NCBI RefSeq assembly: GCF_011605345.1
Contig: NZ_JAAOXM010000017.1
Span: forward strand, 1 to 64,000
Length of the DNA: 64,000 nucleotides
Direction: 5' to 3'
Origin: Burkholderia sp. D-99
Lineage (GTDB): Bacteria; Pseudomonadota; Gammaproteobacteria; Burkholderiales; Burkholderiaceae
Notes under the pieces: generated by a model
Database searches by the model: none
What the model was told of the DNA's origin: nothing
Seen by the model: the letters and a program-made list of their open reading frames with translations, nothing else
Position numbers and translations under genes: made by a program
Shown here: positions 37,058 to 45,959 of the stretch, in pieces
How the letters are laid out: every line of letters begins with the position of its first letter
How positions within the stretch are numbered: position 1 is the stretch's first letter

Positions 37058-38337
37058 GCGCCGGCCACCGCGACTTCGGGCCGCGCAGCTGCCCGCCCGC
37101 GCGGAGGCGCGAACCGTTCGATGAAATCGGCGGCGGCGTCGCAGCCGTCGCGTTCGGCCGCCAGCCGTGCGCGTGTACGCGCCGCGTGCGCCGCAAACGC
37201 GGGTTCGCCGAGCACGCGCGCAAGCGCCGCGCCGAGGCGCGCACCGTCGATCGGGCCGTCGACCCGCACGCCGCAGCCGCTCACGGCGACCCGTTGCGCG
37301 TTGTCGAACTGGTCGTGCGCGAACGGTGTAACCACCTGCGCGATCCCGGCTTCGAACGCGAGCGCCGCCGTGCCGATCCCGCCGTGATGCACGAGCGCGC
37401 GGCAGCGCGGCAGCAGCGTGCGCATCGGCACGAAGCGGCGCACGAGCAAGCGGTCGCCGTCCGGCGCCGCATCGTGCGGCGTCAGCAGGATCCCGCGCGC
37501 GCCGGTCGCGCGCAGCGCGTCCGCCACCGCGCGCGCGTATGCCGCGTGATCGACGCGTGTCGAACCGGCCGTGAACACGACCGGGGGCTCACCGGCCGCG
37601 AGAAACGCATCGAGTGCCACATCATCGTCAGGTGTCGCAATATCGTTGAACAGCGGAAAACCGCTTTGCAGATGATTCGACGGCCAGTCAGGCTGCGGCG
37701 GCGCGAACCAGCCGGGAAACAGGCACAGCACGCCGTCAGTCGAATGCAGCCAGCGGCCCAGCACGCGCCGCGCCGGCGCGAGCCCGAGATCGCGGCGCAC
37801 CGCGTTGAGCGCGGGGCCGCATGTGCGATCGAGCACCTGACGCTCGATCAGCGTCATCAGCGCCGCCTTCACGGGCAGCGGCCAACGCGCGGGAATCGTC
37901 AGGCGCGGGTGGGTCGGCGGCGCATGCGCGGACAGCAGCGTCGACGGCGACACCTGCACCGACACGTACGGCGTGCCGTGCAACTCCTGCATGAAGCGCG
38001 CGGAGAACGCCCACAGCGTGCCGACCAGCACCGTATCGCCGTCGGCCCGCGCGCGCAGCGCGTCGTAATGCGGGCGCAGCGTCGGCGCGATCACCTGCCA
38101 CAGCGTGCGGAACGACGTGCGCGAATCCCACAGCGCGGGGTTCGCCATCGCGGCCTCGTAGTCGGCCGCGGTGCCGATCGGCACGAATTCGAACCCGCAA
38201 TGGCGCACGGCCGCCTCGAACGGCGCATGCGTGCAGAACACGACGTCGTGACCGCGCGCCGCGAGCGTGCGCGCGACGCCGAGCAGCGGATGCACGTCGC
38301 CCGCCGAGCCGATCGCGGTCACGATCATCTTCGCCAT
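37054..38337 (-). CDS. rhlB: Rhamnosyltransferase 1 catalytic subunit RhlB (GT1 family)
   Basis: This is a 427-residue glycosyltransferase that joins dTDP-L-rhamnose to the HAA lipid to make mono-rhamnolipid. I start it at ATG 38337 (MAKMIVTAIGSAGDVHPLLG), the normal GT-B N-terminus. The 184 further upstream codons are a shadow of the methyltransferase gene. C-terminal nucleotide-sugar motifs are VFTAGSTRVDHAAYA and FVPMRTLLPRCRALVHHGGIGTAALAFEAG. It is 17 bp behind the methyltransferase and overlaps the MFS gene. Confidence 0.93.
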   Translation of the reverse strand: MAKMIVTAIGSAGDVHPLLGVARTLAARGHDVVFCTHAPFEAAVRHCGFEFVPIGTAADYEAAMANPALWDSRTSFRTLWQVIAPTLRPHYDALRARADGDTVLVGTLWAFSARFMQELHGTPYVSVQVSPSTLLSAHAPPTHPRLTIPARWPLPVKAALMTLIERQVLDRTCGPALNAVRRDLGLAPARRVLGRWLHSTDGVLCLFPGWFAPPQPDWPSNHLQSGFPLFNDIATPDDDVALDAFLAAGEPPVVFTAGSTRVDHAAYARAVADALRATGARGILLTPHDAAPDGDRLLVRRFVPMRTLLPRCRALVHHGGIGTAALAFEAGIAQVVTPFAHDQFDNAQRVAVSGCGVRVDGPIDGARLGAALARVLGEPAFAAHAARTRARLAAERDGCDAAADFIERFAPPRGRAAARPEVAVAGA

Positions 38338-38354
38338 TGCGCGCCTCGCGGGGT

Positions 38355-38924
38355 TCAGTAGAAGCCGGGAATCAGCGCCGCGACCTCGCGGCGGTACTGC
38401 GCGTACGCCGGCCCGAAATACCCGGTCAGCCAGCTTTCCTCGACGCGCACCTTGTACGCGAGCGACGCGAACACAAGCAGCACGCCGATCGCGCCGCGCC
38501 ATTCGCCGCCAATCAGCGCGGCGCCGACGAGCGCGATCAGGCAGCCCGTATAGATCGGGTGGCGCACGAGCGCGTACGGCCCCGTGCGCACGAGTTCGTG
38601 GTCTTCCTTCAGCGTGACCGACACGCTCCAGTTCGTGCCCAGATGCAGCCGCGCCCATACCGAGAACAGCAGGCCGGCGGCCAGCACCGCGAGCCCGCAC
38701 TGCGCCTGCAGGCCGAAGCGCTGCCAGTCGGGCACGAGCGCTTGCCACGACGGATCGGGCAGGATGATCAGCGCGCCGCCGACGATCAGCGGAATCGACT
38801 GCAGCGTGCGCGAGCGCGAAGCCTCCTTGCGCACGGTCGTCTTCACGCCTTGCGAAGTGGCGATCCAGTAGGCGAGCCACGCGGCCCACGGAACGACGAT
38901 GGCGATGGTCTGTACGATATTCAC
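38355..38924 (-). CDS. Isoprenylcysteine carboxyl methyltransferase-like membrane enzyme inside the rhl cluster
   Basis: This is a 189-residue protein read from GTG 38924 (VNIVQTIAIVVPW). It has about four or five membrane helices and the ICMT/PEMT signature: LHLGTNWSVSVTLKEDHELV, then RTGPYALVRHPIYTGCLIALVG with the SAM-binding RHPIYTG, and a C-terminal EESWLTGYFGPAYAQYRREV. Bacterial relatives methylate carboxylates or lipids. It sits between rhlA and rhlB, 76 bp behind rhlA and 17 bp before rhlB, on the same strand. A rhamnolipid or HAA carboxylate is an attractive substrate, but this is inference. Confidence 0.85.
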   Translation of the reverse strand: MNIVQTIAIVVPWAAWLAYWIATSQGVKTTVRKEASRSRTLQSIPLIVGGALIILPDPSWQALVPDWQRFGLQAQCGLAVLAAGLLFSVWARLHLGTNWSVSVTLKEDHELVRTGPYALVRHPIYTGCLIALVGAALIGGEWRGAIGVLLVFASLAYKVRVEESWLTGYFGPAYAQYRREVAALIPGFY

Positions 38925-39000
38925 GGCTGGCCTGCCTCGTTGGGATGGGAATTCGGATGCGCCGGATGTGCCCGATGCGCCGGACGCACGGCGTGCGACG

Positions 39001-39903
39001 TCACGACGACAACGCGTGCATCGGCGCGGGCATGCACGCCTGCGAGGCGGCGTGCGCGATGCCGGCGGCGAGCGACGACTCGCCGCAGAAAAAGTCGAGC
39101 AGCGCCGACCGCGTGTATTCACGCTGCGCGCGGCCTTCGATATCGAGGAAGTGGCCGGCATCCGGCACCGTCGCGAACCGCGCGCGCGGCACGTGCGCGC
39201 CGAGCTGGCGCACGTCGGCGGGCGTCGTGTAGTCGTCACGCTCGCCGTTCAGGAACAGCAGCTCGCAGCCGATGTTCGAGAACTCGCTGAAATAGCGCTC
39301 CGGCTGCAGCGACAGGATCTGGTCGACGTGGAACGCGACCTGGTCCTGCTCGTCGCGCGGCAGGCGCGTGAGATACCGGTAGTTGTACAGCTTCATGATG
39401 CGCGGCAGGTAGCGGCCGACGGTGTCGTTCAGCAGCTGCGCGGCCTTCAGGTTCTCGCCGGCCGCGATATGGTCGCGGGCGCGCGTCACGTAGTCGACCA
39501 TCGCATCGTTCAGGAACGGCGAGAACGAGCAGATCGCCGCGCGCCGCACGCTCGGGCAGCCGCGTGCGAGTGCGAACAGCGACGCGACGCCGCCCCACGA
39601 CACCGACACGAGGTAAGCCGGCGCGAAGCGCTCGACCAGGTGCTGCAGGATCGCGGCTTCGTCGTCCTTCGTCAGGATGAAGCAACCCGGGTTGTGTTGG
39701 CGCGACTGCCCCGCGTACGGCAGGTCGAAGCAGATCGTGTTCATCCGCTCGCCGAGATACTGGACGGTCTGCCCGAACGACGCGGTCGTCGCGAGCGCGC
39801 CGTTGACGAGCATTGCCGTGTCGAACGCCGGGTCGAACACGTTCCGTTCGACGTAGACCTTCAGACCATTCGGCAACGGGACCACGTGTTTTTCGGTCAG
39901 CAT
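39001..39903 (-). CDS. rhlA: HAA synthase RhlA
   Basis: This is a 300-residue alpha/beta hydrolase-fold acyltransferase that joins two 3-hydroxyacyl units into HAA, the lipid part of rhamnolipids. I start it at ATG 39903 (MLTEKHVVPLPNGLKVYVERN), with GGAGAACGACG before it; a 36-codon longer reading is not supported. The catalytic triad positions Ser102 (VSVSWGG), Asp223 or Asp224 (NGERDDYTTP) and His251 (PDAGHF) are the same numbers as I recall for Pseudomonas RhlA. It is the first gene of the seven-gene cluster, with a long AT-rich leader. Confidence 0.94.
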   Translation of the reverse strand: MLTEKHVVPLPNGLKVYVERNVFDPAFDTAMLVNGALATTASFGQTVQYLGERMNTICFDLPYAGQSRQHNPGCFILTKDDEAAILQHLVERFAPAYLVSVSWGGVASLFALARGCPSVRRAAICSFSPFLNDAMVDYVTRARDHIAAGENLKAAQLLNDTVGRYLPRIMKLYNYRYLTRLPRDEQDQVAFHVDQILSLQPERYFSEFSNIGCELLFLNGERDDYTTPADVRQLGAHVPRARFATVPDAGHFLDIEGRAQREYTRSALLDFFCGESSLAAGIAHAASQACMPAPMHALSS

Positions 39904-40549
39904 CGTCGTTCTCCGGTGGATGCGGCGTCTCGACGTCGCGGCATGCTGCAGGTGCGCAATGACTGCGCCGGTTATCGCGCGCAATCCGAATCGCGCTGTT
40001 GGCCAATGCACCGCGGCAATACCGGCGGCATCGATTCATTCCTCGTAGTGCGGCGCCATACTAATACGGACAATATTACTGACTCAAGTCATTCCAACGA
40101 TAGCCTCTACTCTTCCCGGAAATACGGTCGATTCAAATTATTCCCGCATTTTTTATGGTAAGCCGAACTCTTCAGAGCGCGGCCGCAATCGTTTGCCAAG
40201 CGACGATCGATCCCCGTTTAATCTTCATATATTCATTTAAAATCAATGCGTTGATTCGTTTCATTCGCTTATTTCAAACGGATTTTCATGAATGAATCGT
40301 GACGTCGTTTCTCCGGCCGACTTCCATACTTCACCGAGTATCACACTGCTCAATACTCTTTCATTTCGTAATCGCTTCGATACCCGCAACGATTAACCGG
40401 ATTGATCGCCCACCTCAGAAAGTGTTTTAAACAAAATCCAGATTTTTTAATCATCTTTCGATTATTTTTCCGCACCTGCACAACGCGCAGTCGCCCCCCC
40501 CCTCTCGCCTGCCCGGCACACACCGCCACCGTCAGACCCCGATTTTTTG
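39904..40549. promoter_or_regulatory. Long, AT-rich non-coding interval between rhlA and betI
   Basis: The part from about 40030 to 40560 is visibly poorer in G+C than anything around it, with runs such as CATATATTCATTTAAAATC and ATTTTTTAATC. A minus-strand promoter candidate for rhlA has TTGAGT (40082-40087) and TAGTAT (40058-40063) with an 18-bp spacer. I saw no clear lux-box palindrome. No open frame here is convincing. Confidence 0.5.
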
Positions 40550-40566
40550 TTGATTGAACGATCAAT
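40550..40566. promoter_or_regulatory. BetI-type operator
   Basis: TTGATTGAACGATCAAT contains the nested inverted repeats TTGAT-N6-ATCAA and ATTGA-N4-TCAAT. It lies 59 bp in front of the betI start, where a BetI-like palindrome is expected, so choline-dependent derepression of betIBA is likely. Confidence 0.78.
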
Positions 40567-40624
40567 AAAAAACCGCTAAGCTCTCGACTTCCAGGGACGG
40601 CCCGTCCGGGCGAAGGGAGTCGCG

Positions 40625-41209
40625 ATGCCGAAAGTCGGAATGCGGGAGATTCGCCGCGCACAGTTGATCGACGCCACGCTGCGTTCGATCGACGAAGCGG
40701 GCCTGCCCGGCACGACGCTTGCATCGGTCGCACAGCGCGCGAACATCTCGACGGGCATCGTCAGCCACTACTTCGGCGACAAGGACGGCCTGCTCGAAGC
40801 GACGATGCGGCACGTGCTGCGCGACCTGTGGTCGGCCACCACGCGCCGCCGCGTGGCGGCGCGCAAGGATCCGCGTGCCCGGCTGCGCGCGATCGTCGCC
40901 GCGAACTTCGACGACACGCAGGTCAGCGCGCCCGTGATGAAGACGTGGCTCGCGTTCTGGTCGCAGAGCATGCACGACCCGATGCTCAAGCGCCTGCAGC
41001 ACGTCAACACGCGGCGCCTCCATTCGAACCTGTGCGCCGAATTCGCGAAGGCGTTGCCGCTCGCGAAGGCGCGCGAAGCCGCCAGCGGCCTCGCCGCGCT
41101 GATCGACGGCCTGTGGCTGCGCGGCGCACTCGCCGGCGGCCCGATCGACACCCGGGCTGCATTGAAGCTCGCCCACGATTACATCGACCTGCTGCTCGCG
41201 TCCGACTGA
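40625..41209 (+). CDS. betI: Choline-responsive repressor BetI (TetR family)
   Basis: This is a 194-residue repressor. The N-terminal HTH is at residues 8-55 (MREIRRAQLIDATLRSIDEAG; IVSHYFGDKDGLLEATMRHVL). A helical choline-binding domain follows, with LAFWSQSMHDPMLKRLQHVN characteristic of BetI. The start ATG has AAGGGAG upstream. It is the first gene of betIBA, 32 bp before betB, and has a palindromic operator in its leader. Confidence 0.95.
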   Translation: MPKVGMREIRRAQLIDATLRSIDEAGLPGTTLASVAQRANISTGIVSHYFGDKDGLLEATMRHVLRDLWSATTRRRVAARKDPRARLRAIVAANFDDTQVSAPVMKTWLAFWSQSMHDPMLKRLQHVNTRRLHSNLCAEFAKALPLAKAREAASGLAALIDGLWLRGALAGGPIDTRAALKLAHDYIDLLLASD

Positions 41210-41241
41210 CGCGCAACGCAGTCGCCCTCAAGGAGATCCTC

Positions 41242-42711
41242 ATGTCCGTATTCGGTTTGCAGCGCCTCTACATCGGCGGCGGTTACGTCGACGCCACGAG
41301 CGGCAAGACTTTCGACACCTTCGATCCCGCCACCGGCGAACTGCTCGCACAGGTGCAGCAGGCCAGCGCGGCCGACGTCGACCGTGCCGTTGCGTCCGCG
41401 CAGGAAGGTCAGCGCGAATGGGCCGCGATGACCGCGATGCAGCGCTCGCGCATCCTGCGCCGCGCGGTCGACCTGCTGCGCGAGCGCAACGACGAGCTCG
41501 CAGCACTCGAAACGCGCGACACGGGCAAGCCGATCGGCGAGACGCTCGCGGTCGACATCGTCACCGGCGCGGACGTGATCGAGTACTACGCGGGCCTCGC
41601 GACCGCGATCGAAGGGCTGCAGGTGCCGCTGCGCGCGGAATCGTTCGTCTACACGCGCCGCGAGCCGCTCGGCGTGTGCGCGGGCATCGGCGCGTGGAAC
41701 TACCCGATCCAGATCGCCTGCTGGAAGACGGCGCCCGCGCTCGCGGCCGGCAACGCGATGGTGTTCAAGCCGAGCGAAGTCACGCCGCTGACCGCGCTGA
41801 AGCTCGCGGAAATCTATACGGAGGCCGGCGTGCCGGCCGGCGTGTTCAACGTCGTGCAGGGCGACGGCTCCGTCGGCGCGCTGCTCACGGGCCATCCGGA
41901 CATCGCGAAGGTGTCGTTCACGGGCGGCGTCGAGACAGGCAAGAAGGTGATGTCGCTGGCCGGCGCGTCGTCGCTGAAGGAAGTGACGATGGAGCTCGGC
42001 GGCAAGTCGCCGCTGATCGTGTTCGACGATGCGGATCTCGACCGTGCGGCCGACATCGCAGTGACCGCCAACTTCTTCAGCTCGGGCCAGGTCTGCACGA
42101 ACGGCACGCGCGTGTTCGTGCACCGCTCGATCAAGGACGCGTTCACGCAAAAGGTGCTCGAACGCGTGAAGCGCATCCGCGTCGGCAAGCCGACCGATGC
42201 CGATACCAACTTCGGCCCGCTTGTGTCGGCAGCGCAACTCGACAAGGTGCTCGGCTTCATCGAAAGCGGCAAGGCCGAGGGCGCGAAGCTGCTCGCGGGC
42301 GGCACGCGCCTGACCGACGGCCACTTCGCCAGCGGCCAGTACGTCGCGCCGACCGTGTTCGGCGATTGCCGCGACGACATGAAGATCGTCCGCGAGGAAA
42401 TCTTCGGGCCGGTGATGAGCATCGTCGATTTCGAATCGGAGGACGAAGTGATCGCCCGCGCGAACGACACGCACTACGGCCTGGCAGCCGGTGTCGTGAC
42501 CGAGAACCTGTCGCGCGCGCACCGCACGATCCATCGCCTCGAAGCCGGCATCTGCTGGATCAACACGTGGGGCGAATCGCCGGCCGAGATGCCGGTTGGC
42601 GGATACAAGCAATCCGGTGTCGGACGCGAGAACGGCATCACGACGCTCGAGCACTACACTCGAATCAAGTCGGTGCAGGTCGAACTCGGCCGCTACAACC
42701 CGGTGTTTTGA
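41242..42711 (+). CDS. betB: Betaine aldehyde dehydrogenase BetB
   Basis: This is a 489-residue NAD(P)-dependent aldehyde dehydrogenase converting betaine aldehyde to glycine betaine. I start it at ATG 41242, which follows AAGGAGATCCTC; the much longer upstream reading runs through betI. The catalytic general base is Glu251 (MELGGKSP) and the nucleophile is Cys285 (SGQVCTNGTR). The cofactor region is GAWNYPIQIACWKTAPALA and GFTGGVETG-like (VSFTGGVETG). It is 25 bp before betA. Confidence 0.96.
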   Translation: MSVFGLQRLYIGGGYVDATSGKTFDTFDPATGELLAQVQQASAADVDRAVASAQEGQREWAAMTAMQRSRILRRAVDLLRERNDELAALETRDTGKPIGETLAVDIVTGADVIEYYAGLATAIEGLQVPLRAESFVYTRREPLGVCAGIGAWNYPIQIACWKTAPALAAGNAMVFKPSEVTPLTALKLAEIYTEAGVPAGVFNVVQGDGSVGALLTGHPDIAKVSFTGGVETGKKVMSLAGASSLKEVTMELGGKSPLIVFDDADLDRAADIAVTANFFSSGQVCTNGTRVFVHRSIKDAFTQKVLERVKRIRVGKPTDADTNFGPLVSAAQLDKVLGFIESGKAEGAKLLAGGTRLTDGHFASGQYVAPTVFGDCRDDMKIVREEIFGPVMSIVDFESEDEVIARANDTHYGLAAGVVTENLSRAHRTIHRLEAGICWINTWGESPAEMPVGGYKQSGVGRENGITTLEHYTRIKSVQVELGRYNPVF

Positions 42712-42736
42712 GAATCACGAAAGGAGACTGACCGTC

Positions 42737-44437
42737 ATGACGACACGCGAATACGACTACATCATCTGCGGCGCAGGTTCCGCGGGCAACGTGCTCGCAA
42801 CGCGCCTGACGGAAGATCCGGACGTCACGGTGCTGCTGCTCGAAGCGGGCGGCCCCGACTACCGCTTCGACTTCCGCACGCAGATGCCGGCGGCGCTGGC
42901 CTATCCGCTGCAGGGCCGCCGCTACAACTGGGCATACGAAACCGACCCCGAGCCGCACATGGACAACCGCCGGATGGAATGCGGGCGCGGCAAGGGGCTC
43001 GGCGGCTCGTCGCTGATCAACGGGATGTGCTACATCCGCGGCAACGCGCTCGACTACGACAACTGGTCGACGCACAAGGGCCTCGAGAACTGGACGTATC
43101 TCGACTGCCTGCCGTACTTCAAGAAAGCCGAGACGCGCGACGTCGGCCCGAACGACTATCACGGCGGCAACGGCCCCGTGTCGGTCACGACCAGCAAGCC
43201 GGGCGTGAACCCGCTGTTCGAGGCGATGGTCGACGCGGGCGTGCAGGCCGGTTATCCGCGCACCGACGACCTGAACGGCTATCAGCAGGAAGGCTTCGGC
43301 CCGATGGACCGCACCGTCACGCCGAAGGGCCGCCGCGCGAGCACCGCACGCGGTTATCTCGACCAGGCACGTGCACGGCCAAACCTCGAGATCGTCACGC
43401 ACGCGCTCGCCGATCGCATCCTGTTCGACGGCAAGCGCGCATCGGGCGTCACGTACCTGCGCGGCAGCGAGCGCGCGAGCGCGCATGCGCGCCGCGAAGT
43501 GCTCGTGTGCAGCGGTGCGATCGCGTCGCCGCAACTGCTGCAGCGCTCAGGCGTCGGCCCCGGCGCGTGGCTGAAGGAACTCGACATCCCCGTCGTGCTC
43601 GACCTGCCCGGCGTCGGACAGAACCTGCAGGATCACCTGGAGATGTACATCCAGTATGAGTGCAAGGAGCCGGTATCGCTGTATCCGGCGCTCAAGTGGT
43701 GGAACCAGCCGAAGATCGGCCTCGAATGGATGTTGAACGGCACGGGCCTCGGCGCGAGCAACCACTTCGAGGCGGGCGGTTTCATCCGCACGCGCGACGA
43801 CGATCTGTGGCCGAACATCCAGTATCACTTCCTGCCGGTGGCGATCAACTACAACGGCTCGAACGCGATCGAGATGCACGGCTTCCAGGCGCACGTGGGC
43901 TCGATGCGCTCGCCGAGCCGCGGCCGCGTGAAGCTGCGCTCGCGCGATCCGAACGACCATCCGAGCATCCTGTTCAACTACATGGCCGAAGCGCTCGACT
44001 GGCGCGAGTTCCGCGATGCGATCCGCGCGACACGCGAAATCATGCGACAGCCCGCGCTCGACCGCTATCGCGGCCGCGAGCTGAACCCGGGCGCCGACTG
44101 CAAGAGCGACAAGGAACTCGACGCGTTCGTGCGGGCCCGCGCGGAGACGGCGTTCCATCCGTCGTGCTCGTGCAAGATGGGTTACGACGACATGGCGGTG
44201 GTCGATGAAGAAGGCCGCGTGCACGGGCTGGAGGGGCTGCGTGTGGTCGATGCGTCGATCATGCCGATCATCACGACCGGCAACCTCAATGCGCCGACTA
44301 TCATGATCGCCGAGAAGATCGCCGACAAGATTCGTGGCAAGCAGCCGCTCGCGCGCGTCGACGTGCCTTATTTCGTCGCGAATGGAGCGCTGGCGCGCAA
44401 TGTCGCGAAGGCGGTGCGGCAGCCGGAGACGGTCTGA
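42737..44437 (+). CDS. betA: Choline dehydrogenase BetA
   Basis: This is a 566-residue GMC-family flavoprotein oxidising choline to betaine aldehyde at the inner membrane. I start it at ATG 42737 after AAGGAGACTG. The FAD site is YIICGAGSAGNVLATRL. GMC signature 1 is GRGKGLGGSSLINGMCYIRG (residues 90-109), and the active-site His region is AFHPSCSCKMG. The C-terminus ends QPETV, and its last four codons and stop lie inside a direct repeat that recurs at 46473-46508. The gene itself appears intact. Confidence 0.96.
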   Translation: MTTREYDYIICGAGSAGNVLATRLTEDPDVTVLLLEAGGPDYRFDFRTQMPAALAYPLQGRRYNWAYETDPEPHMDNRRMECGRGKGLGGSSLINGMCYIRGNALDYDNWSTHKGLENWTYLDCLPYFKKAETRDVGPNDYHGGNGPVSVTTSKPGVNPLFEAMVDAGVQAGYPRTDDLNGYQQEGFGPMDRTVTPKGRRASTARGYLDQARARPNLEIVTHALADRILFDGKRASGVTYLRGSERASAHARREVLVCSGAIASPQLLQRSGVGPGAWLKELDIPVVLDLPGVGQNLQDHLEMYIQYECKEPVSLYPALKWWNQPKIGLEWMLNGTGLGASNHFEAGGFIRTRDDDLWPNIQYHFLPVAINYNGSNAIEMHGFQAHVGSMRSPSRGRVKLRSRDPNDHPSILFNYMAEALDWREFRDAIRATREIMRQPALDRYRGRELNPGADCKSDKELDAFVRARAETAFHPSCSCKMGYDDMAVVDEEGRVHGLEGLRVVDASIMPIITTGNLNAPTIMIAEKIADKIRGKQPLARVDVPYFVANGALARNVAKAVRQPETV

Positions 44438-44458
44438 CGACGGCGGGCGCGCTGCCCG
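44423..44458. repeat. Left direct repeat of the hipBA cassette (contains the betA stop)
   Basis: These 36 bp match 46473-46508 with a single difference (C at 44450, T at 46500). The repeat covers the betA codons for PETV, the TGA stop and about 20 bp beyond, up to GCTGCCCG. Confidence 0.85.
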
Positions 44459-44476
44459 CTCTTCGGTGTACTGACA

Positions 44477-44512
44477 AAACGCCGCCGACAGTGATTGTCA
44501 GCGGCGTTTTTT
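44477..44512. terminator. Terminator behind betA (left copy)
   Basis: AAAACGCCGC-C-GACA pairs with TGTC-A-GCGGCGTTTT, followed by TTTTTT on the plus strand. It resembles the terminator at 46516-46556 but has a different loop. Confidence 0.85.
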
Positions 44513-44672
44513 ACGGTGACTTGCGCGGAAGCGCGCTCCCGACTTGCCGCCATGTGATCGTATCGGCCGGATGCGTTCGCGGGCGCACGCGTTTTGAAAT
44601 GAGGCTACCGGGATACGCGCTACCGGGCGAACGGCCGGAGGACTTCTGAACCGTTCGCATGCCGATCCATCC

Positions 44673-45959
44673 TCACCGGCGAGAGCGGCCGGTGTGTCCT
44701 TGGCGTAGCAGCGCTACGTTCTGGTCGATGCGACCCTGGATCATGCGCAAGGTGTCTCGAGTAATGACCGACGCGTACATGCTGTCGGCAATGTCTGCAA
44801 ACTGGCTGGCCACCTCGCAAATGCCGTCAATCGTCATGCCGGCAACGGCCTGGGGCACCTCAGCCTCCTCGGCAAGCCGAAGCATGTGCGTGCGGGAAAT
44901 CTCCAGTGCCTCACCCATCACGTCCATCTGGTGATATCCACCAGGCCCCTCGCAGAAGGTCACGTCGTAAGCCGGCGCCAGACTCCACTGACCATCCGGC
45001 GCCATGAGGTAGGCGAAGTTCTTCGGATGGTCGTCGCGGTTGTTGAACGCGACGTTGAAGACTGCACGCTCGAAGGCCACCGCCATTTGCCGTACATCGT
45101 TCGTGCACATCTGCGTCGCCCGCAAGAAGTTGACGTAGTCCAACGCCCCCGGCGTCCGGTAATCCGCACCCGTAAAAGCGGCGAGGCTCTGCATGGGGAC
45201 CCGCAATCCTTCGTGGCGATCAAAGCGCTTGCTGGCAAATGCCGCCAGCCCATTCGGCAAGCTGAAGTGCTGCGTGTCCGGGGTGTCGATTCCGCACCTG
45301 CGCAGACATTCGGCGTAGACCATCTCGATGGCGCACACCTCGGAATGTTCTTCATTGGCCGGGAACTTGACCAGCCAGGCGTCGAAGCCCGGCGTGATGG
45401 CCGTGGTCAACCCGCCGGTTTGGGGATCGCGATAGACCAGGGCCTTGGGCCTTGCACCTTGGGGCGAGCCGCCCACCAGCAGCAATGTCTGCAGGAACGC
45501 ACCACCTTCTCCATGGAACACCTTCTGCACGTCAACGGCGAGCTGTTCCAGCGGGATGTGGACATCCGGTGCCGCTCCTTCAGGCGCCACGGGCTCGAAC
45601 GTCATGGCCCCCATCGCATTGCCACCGATGTAGGCCAACCGCGCCAGGGGACCGATGCGCGCCGTGGTGAGTCCACGGCTCCTGAACATGCGGTCCATCA
45701 GCAGCATGCCCCACCCGTCCGGCAAGGCGTCATAGACGGGCCCCGGCAGTTGCAATTGGAAGTCCGGGAAATCTCGCCGCAAGTTGGGACCATCCAGCGG
45801 CAGCGTGTACGAGGACAGTTCCAAGCCCCTTTGCCTGGCTTCATTGCTGTACTCGAATGCGATCATCGGGCGACTGCTCAGGGCGGTCGTAGAGACCAGC
45901 GTGCCCCAATGCCATCGCTCCCCCCAGCCCTCGTAGAAGACGTTCACTTGTTCAGGCAT
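44673..45959 (-). CDS. hipA: HipA-family serine/threonine kinase toxin
   Basis: This is a 428-residue toxin kinase of a type II toxin-antitoxin module. I start it at ATG 45959 (MPEQVNVFYEGWGERWHWG), which overlaps the end of hipB by 8 bp. The HipA N-terminal subdomain is followed by the G-loop GGSPQGARPKA (163-173), a likely ATP lysine Lys198 (WLVKFP), the catalytic loop NNRDDHPKN with Asp309/Asp310, and the metal Asp332 in YDVTF. All kinase residues are present, so the toxin is probably active. The target is unknown; for E. coli HipA it is glutamyl-tRNA synthetase. Confidence 0.92.
   Translation of the reverse strand: MPEQVNVFYEGWGERWHWGTLVSTTALSSRPMIAFEYSNEARQRGLELSSYTLPLDGPNLRRDFPDFQLQLPGPVYDALPDGWGMLLMDRMFRSRGLTTARIGPLARLAYIGGNAMGAMTFEPVAPEGAAPDVHIPLEQLAVDVQKVFHGEGGAFLQTLLLVGGSPQGARPKALVYRDPQTGGLTTAITPGFDAWLVKFPANEEHSEVCAIEMVYAECLRRCGIDTPDTQHFSLPNGLAAFASKRFDRHEGLRVPMQSLAAFTGADYRTPGALDYVNFLRATQMCTNDVRQMAVAFERAVFNVAFNNRDDHPKNFAYLMAPDGQWSLAPAYDVTFCEGPGGYHQMDVMGEALEISRTHMLRLAEEAEVPQAVAGMTIDGICEVASQFADIADSMYASVITRDTLRMIQGRIDQNVALLRQGHTGRSRR

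Noticed and set aside
39904..40624. Lux-box type quorum-sensing operator before rhlA
   Set aside because: No convincing 18-20-bp palindrome of that type is visible; the region is only AT-rich.
40350..40733. 127-codon minus-strand frame over the betI promoter
   Set aside because: It overlaps the BetI operator and the betI start, has no ribosome site and no recognisable protein features.
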